A DNA stretch of 64,000 bases from Phormidesmis sp963789215. GTDB taxonomy: Bacteria > Cyanobacteriota > Cyanobacteriia > Phormidesmidales > Phormidesmidaceae. Shown piece by piece: positions 61,671 through 64,000 of the stretch. The stretch lies in contig CAWBJY010000011.1 in the NCBI GenBank assembly GCA_963789215.1, forward strand, positions 868,001-932,000, given 5' to 3'. Position numbers and translations under genes: made by a program. The notes below the pieces were generated by a model that was given only the letters and a program-made list of their open reading frames with translations, was not told the origin of the DNA and did no database searches. How positions within the stretch are numbered: the stretch's first letter is position 1; each line of letters starts with the position of its first letter.

Positions 61671-62618
61671 CTACCGATACCCCTCTCGTTCTAAAAGCGC
61701 TGCTAGTGCCGTGGGAAAGTCCTCATACTGAGTCTCTTTATCTTTGTACATAGCAGATCCGTAATCTGGAGCGCCCGAGTAGTGCTCCAGCATAAACGCC
61801 CATGCCGATTCATACTCACCGATGAGCGCTTTATCCGCCACATAAGCCGCTAGCAAGCTATAAGAAACCGTTGAATCACCGCCAAATCGAGCTTCTAATT
61901 CTGCAATTTTTGCTGATATATACTCCGGATATTCGCGAGTTGCCTCAACAAAGCGATCGCCTTCTAGCCTGAGTATTTTAGGCGGTAAAACTGAGCCTGC
62001 ATGGCTAGAGAACGCGGATAGAAACGCCTTATCAACCGTCACTAACTCAAAAGCGCCATCGCCATCAACATCCTTAAAGTCTCCTCCGATCTCACCTAGC
62101 GAAATCTTTTCAAACTCGCCTTCGCGCCAGCTATACACTAGGCTACTGGTGCAGCAATTTGCGCCGCCAGTAAAGCCTTGCACGGCCACTTCAGCAGCGC
62201 CATCAACATCGAAGTCCCCAATAATGACGCGGCCATAGCCGACGGCTAAAATCTCGTCTTTTAGAATACTTTGACCCTCATAAAAAATCTCGTATCTCAA
62301 CAGCGGACGGTTCTCTCTCGTAATATCTTCTCTAGCGGTATAAGAGACTTCTACGTTCACTGGCCCTCTTGTAAGCTGAACATTACTTAAGCTAGGCGTA
62401 CCGTATCCTATCGTTAGCTCGGTAATGGTTGCCGACTGAAGATTGGGCTTTGCCGCTGGTGCGATCGCAACTAAAGACTTTGCCGACACGTCCTCAACCC
62501 TGCCGACCGATGCAGACAACGCATCGCTACTACAGGCTCCTGCCCAGAGTCCTACTAGTGCGATACTCCCAAGGATTGGCTCTGCCAACGTCCACAAGCG
62601 ATTTCTCATACCATTCAC
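61671..62618 (-). CDS. Predicted lipoprotein with calcium-loop (FG-GAP/VCBS-like) motifs
   Basis: A 315-residue exported protein. N-terminal hydrophobic stretch and lipobox-like WAGAC. Two DxDxDG-type loops, IGDFDVDGAAEVAVQG and GDFKDVDGDGAFELVTVD, are like those in FG-GAP/VCBS repeats and probably bind calcium. C-terminal helices YISAKIAELEARFGGDSTVSYSLLAAY are unrelated to known enzymes. Function unknown, perhaps surface or periplasmic sensing. The start could be ATG 62618 or 62609. No operon partner is seen. Confidence 0.65.
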   Translation of the reverse strand: MNGMRNRLWTLAEPILGSIALVGLWAGACSSDALSASVGRVEDVSAKSLVAIAPAAKPNLQSATITELTIGYGTPSLSNVQLTRGPVNVEVSYTAREDITRENRPLLRYEIFYEGQSILKDEILAVGYGRVIIGDFDVDGAAEVAVQGFTGGANCCTSSLVYSWREGEFEKISLGEIGGDFKDVDGDGAFELVTVDKAFLSAFSSHAGSVLPPKILRLEGDRFVEATREYPEYISAKIAELEARFGGDSTVSYSLLAAYVADKALIGEYESAWAFMLEHYSGAPDYGSAMYKDKETQYEDFPTALAALLEREGYR

Positions 62619-63108
62619 CTTTCAGGATTACTCTAAGTCACCTTCACCACCTAGCGGCAATATTCCGGCAACAGCAAAGATTTAAAGAACAATCGTGATT
62701 TTAGAAGGCCGATTTTTTCTGATGAAGCAGACCGAGAAGCGGCCCCAAAATCGTGGGTCGTTTGGGAAGAAGGCAGACAGTACCCAAAATTATCATTGAG
62801 CCGCTCGTCAGGCTCAAATTCAAGCTCAGCAGGCTCAGTATCAGTTCTATAGTGATTGCAATGAAGAAAGGTCACGTCGAGATCGTGGAGCTGTTAATCG
62901 TCAGCGAAGCTAAAAGTCATTCAGAAACAAATATGTGACCACTATACGTTTTAATAAATTCAAGTCATTCTCGTTCTATCAACCGACATACAAAATTTGA
63001 ATTCCTTTACCTGGAGCGGTATTTCACGATCGATAGAGGAAGTCGAAGACCGATAGCTTCATAGAAATCCTAATATTATTAACCCCCAACTTTAGCGAGG
63101 AAAACCGC
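62619..63108. other. 490-bp divergent region with a possible ankyrin-repeat relic
   Basis: On the + strand, 62861-62938 encodes MKKGHVEIVELLIVSEAKS followed by a few residues and a stop. The GHVEIVELLI core matches the ankyrin-repeat consensus, but there is only one repeat, and other frames show interruptions upstream. It is probably decayed. The rest is AT-rich and likely holds promoters for the flanking divergent genes. Confidence 0.4.
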
Positions 63109-63603
63109 ATGAGTAACTATCCAAGGAACTTCTCTCATATTGGAATCTCTGTACCGGATGTAGAGAAAGCCGTAGAGTTTTATAGCAGTGTTATGGGCTG
63201 GTACACGATCATGGAGCCAAGCGTCATTACGGAGGAGTCTAATACGCCAATTGGACAGATGTGCATTGATGTTTTTGGCTCAGGATGGGGGTCTTTTAAG
63301 ATCGCTCATATGTCTACTGGTGACAAAATTGGGATAGAAATGTTCGAATTCAAAAACAACGAAAGTCCCGAAGAATTTGCGTATTGGAAAACCAGTACAT
63401 TCCATTTCTGCGTGCAAGACCCGGATATCGAAGGACTGACAGAAAAAATAGTCGCTCATGGTGGCAAGCAAAGAATGCCAATTCGTGAGTATTATCCTGG
63501 TGAAAAGCCCTACAAAATGGTCTACGTAGAAGATCCATTCGGTCTCATATTCGAAATCTACTCACATAGTTATGAATTAACCTATTCTCAAGGTGCGTAT
63601 TAA
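63109..63603 (+). CDS. VOC family (glyoxalase/dioxygenase-fold) protein
   Basis: A 164-residue vicinal oxygen chelate protein. N-terminal metal-ligand region FSHIGISVPDVEKAVEFYSSVMGW, middle His in TSTFHFCVQDPDIE, and C-terminal YVEDPFGLIFEIYSHSYE with the Glu ligand. Similar proteins include glyoxalase I and lactoylglutathione lyase-like enzymes; the exact substrate is not known. AGGA is close to ATG 63109. Composition is more AT-rich than most of the window, which may indicate later acquisition. Confidence 0.85.
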   Translation: MSNYPRNFSHIGISVPDVEKAVEFYSSVMGWYTIMEPSVITEESNTPIGQMCIDVFGSGWGSFKIAHMSTGDKIGIEMFEFKNNESPEEFAYWKTSTFHFCVQDPDIEGLTEKIVAHGGKQRMPIREYYPGEKPYKMVYVEDPFGLIFEIYSHSYELTYSQGAY

Positions 63604-63943
63604 CAACAGTCTGGGCGAGAAAAAAGGAAGACTGTAGAGACTGTGAGCGAGCTATATATAGCCTGACAAAATGGCTCGCCCATAGCTTAATTTTCTTAGA
63701 AAGGTCAACCTTCTAAGCCGTGAATAAATTTGTCTTAGGTTTGTATCCTAAGAGATTAGTCGTAGCGGAAGGAATATGTGAATGAGAAATATGCATCCGT
63801 GCCGCAAAGCTAGAGAATCACGTGGGTGAAATTTGGTACCTCATGCACCAATACAACAAATCCTTACCTCTTTAAGACTGCCGAAGCTATCTGTATCAAC
63901 TACAGTGAAAAGCGTGGCGTGACAGATGAAGAAAATTCTGTCC
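63604..63943. other. 3' region after the VOC gene
   Basis: It contains two short hairpins: CTTAGAAaGGT/ACCTTCTAAG at about 63697-63717 and TCTTAGG/CCTAAGA near 63735-63755. No gene was recognised. An open + frame from GTG 63828 to the window edge runs through a strong terminator structure and is probably not coding. Confidence 0.35.
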
Positions 63944-63982
63944 TAAAAAGCCCCCAAACACCAATATGTCTGAGGGCCTCTC
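63944..63982 (-). terminator. Intrinsic terminator for a minus-strand gene beyond the right edge
   Basis: On the minus strand, GCCCTCAGACA (63977-63967) pairs with TGTTTGGGGGC (63960-63950), with two G-U pairs and loop TATTGG, followed by TTTTT. A gene transcribed leftward from beyond position 64000 probably ends here. Confidence 0.7.
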
Positions 63983-64000
63983 TTGGAAACGTATTTGACT

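Noticed and set aside
62753..62938. Functional ankyrin-repeat gene
   Set aside because: Only one repeat core (GHVEIVELLI) is visible, with no in-frame repeats upstream; kept only as a possible relic.
63828..64000. Open + frame running off the right edge
   Set aside because: It passes straight through the terminator hairpin at 63944-63982 and has no recognised domain or ribosome site.

Overview
The window is chromosomal DNA of a cyanobacterium. The HIP1 octamer (GCGATCGC) recurs throughout, on both strands and inside genes. The gene set is also cyanobacterial: chlP (chlorophyll and tocopherol phytyl side chain), PAM68 (photosystem II assembly), an SLH/OprB iron-uptake porin, a HetZ-related protein, AgrE/ArgZ arginine dihydrolase, DUF4327, cryptochrome-DASH, Ni-SOD with its maturation protease, and an FHA-containing PBP1. 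The style resembles Leptolyngbya-like or related filamentous lineages, but species cannot be decided from this window.

Layout. 1-9 kb: end of a Cys-rich DUF326 copper-binding protein, isoaspartyl peptidase, transglutaminase, DUF2283, DUF4327, a gene-poor 1.1 kb stretch, agrE/argZ, a PPOX flavoprotein, and a PPK2 kinase whose Lys-rich N-terminus lies out of frame. 9-17 kb: beta-hydroxyacid dehydrogenase, uppS, a STAND NTPase with TPRs, a frameshifted secreted TPR gene, zinc metallopeptidase, Uma2 protein, porin. 17-26 kb: cry-DASH, the NuiA inhibitor/NucA nuclease pair, sodN-sodX, GNAT, a membrane pseudokinase, an FeS-BCP photolyase. 26-36 kb: Ski2-type helicase, a stress group (dienelactone hydrolase, DJ-1/PfpI, OsmC, HhoA-type protease), an IS21-like remnant, an alpha/beta hydrolase, DUF547, and a DUF5615/RHH toxin-antitoxin pair.

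36-43 kb: housekeeping dnaB, rplI and gloB, followed by a small worn defence island. It holds a truncated Doc toxin with an antitoxin tail, an intact HepT-MntA module between two perfect 85-bp direct repeats, the frameshifted 3' end of a DNA methyltransferase, and an orphan SLATT-type membrane effector. 43-64 kb: GH10-like hydrolase, rpsO, PAM68, HetZ-related protein, sugar transferase, hemB, bioY-(small ORF)-lspA, FHA-PBP1, CHASE2 cyclase, NurA nuclease, a KaiC-like ATPase overlapping a histidine kinase, chlP, hslO, a calcium-loop lipoprotein, and a VOC protein.

The best candidates for something undescribed are: the 41-codon ORF joined by ATGA overlaps to both bioY and lspA; the degenerate KaiC-like ATPase coupled to a histidine kinase; the pseudokinase lacking both catalytic aspartates; and the defence island with repeat-flanked HepT-MntA next to an orphan SLATT gene. 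No tRNA, rRNA, complete insertion sequence or CRISPR array was found. Coordinates and motifs come from reading the sequence. Family names come from recognition without database searches.
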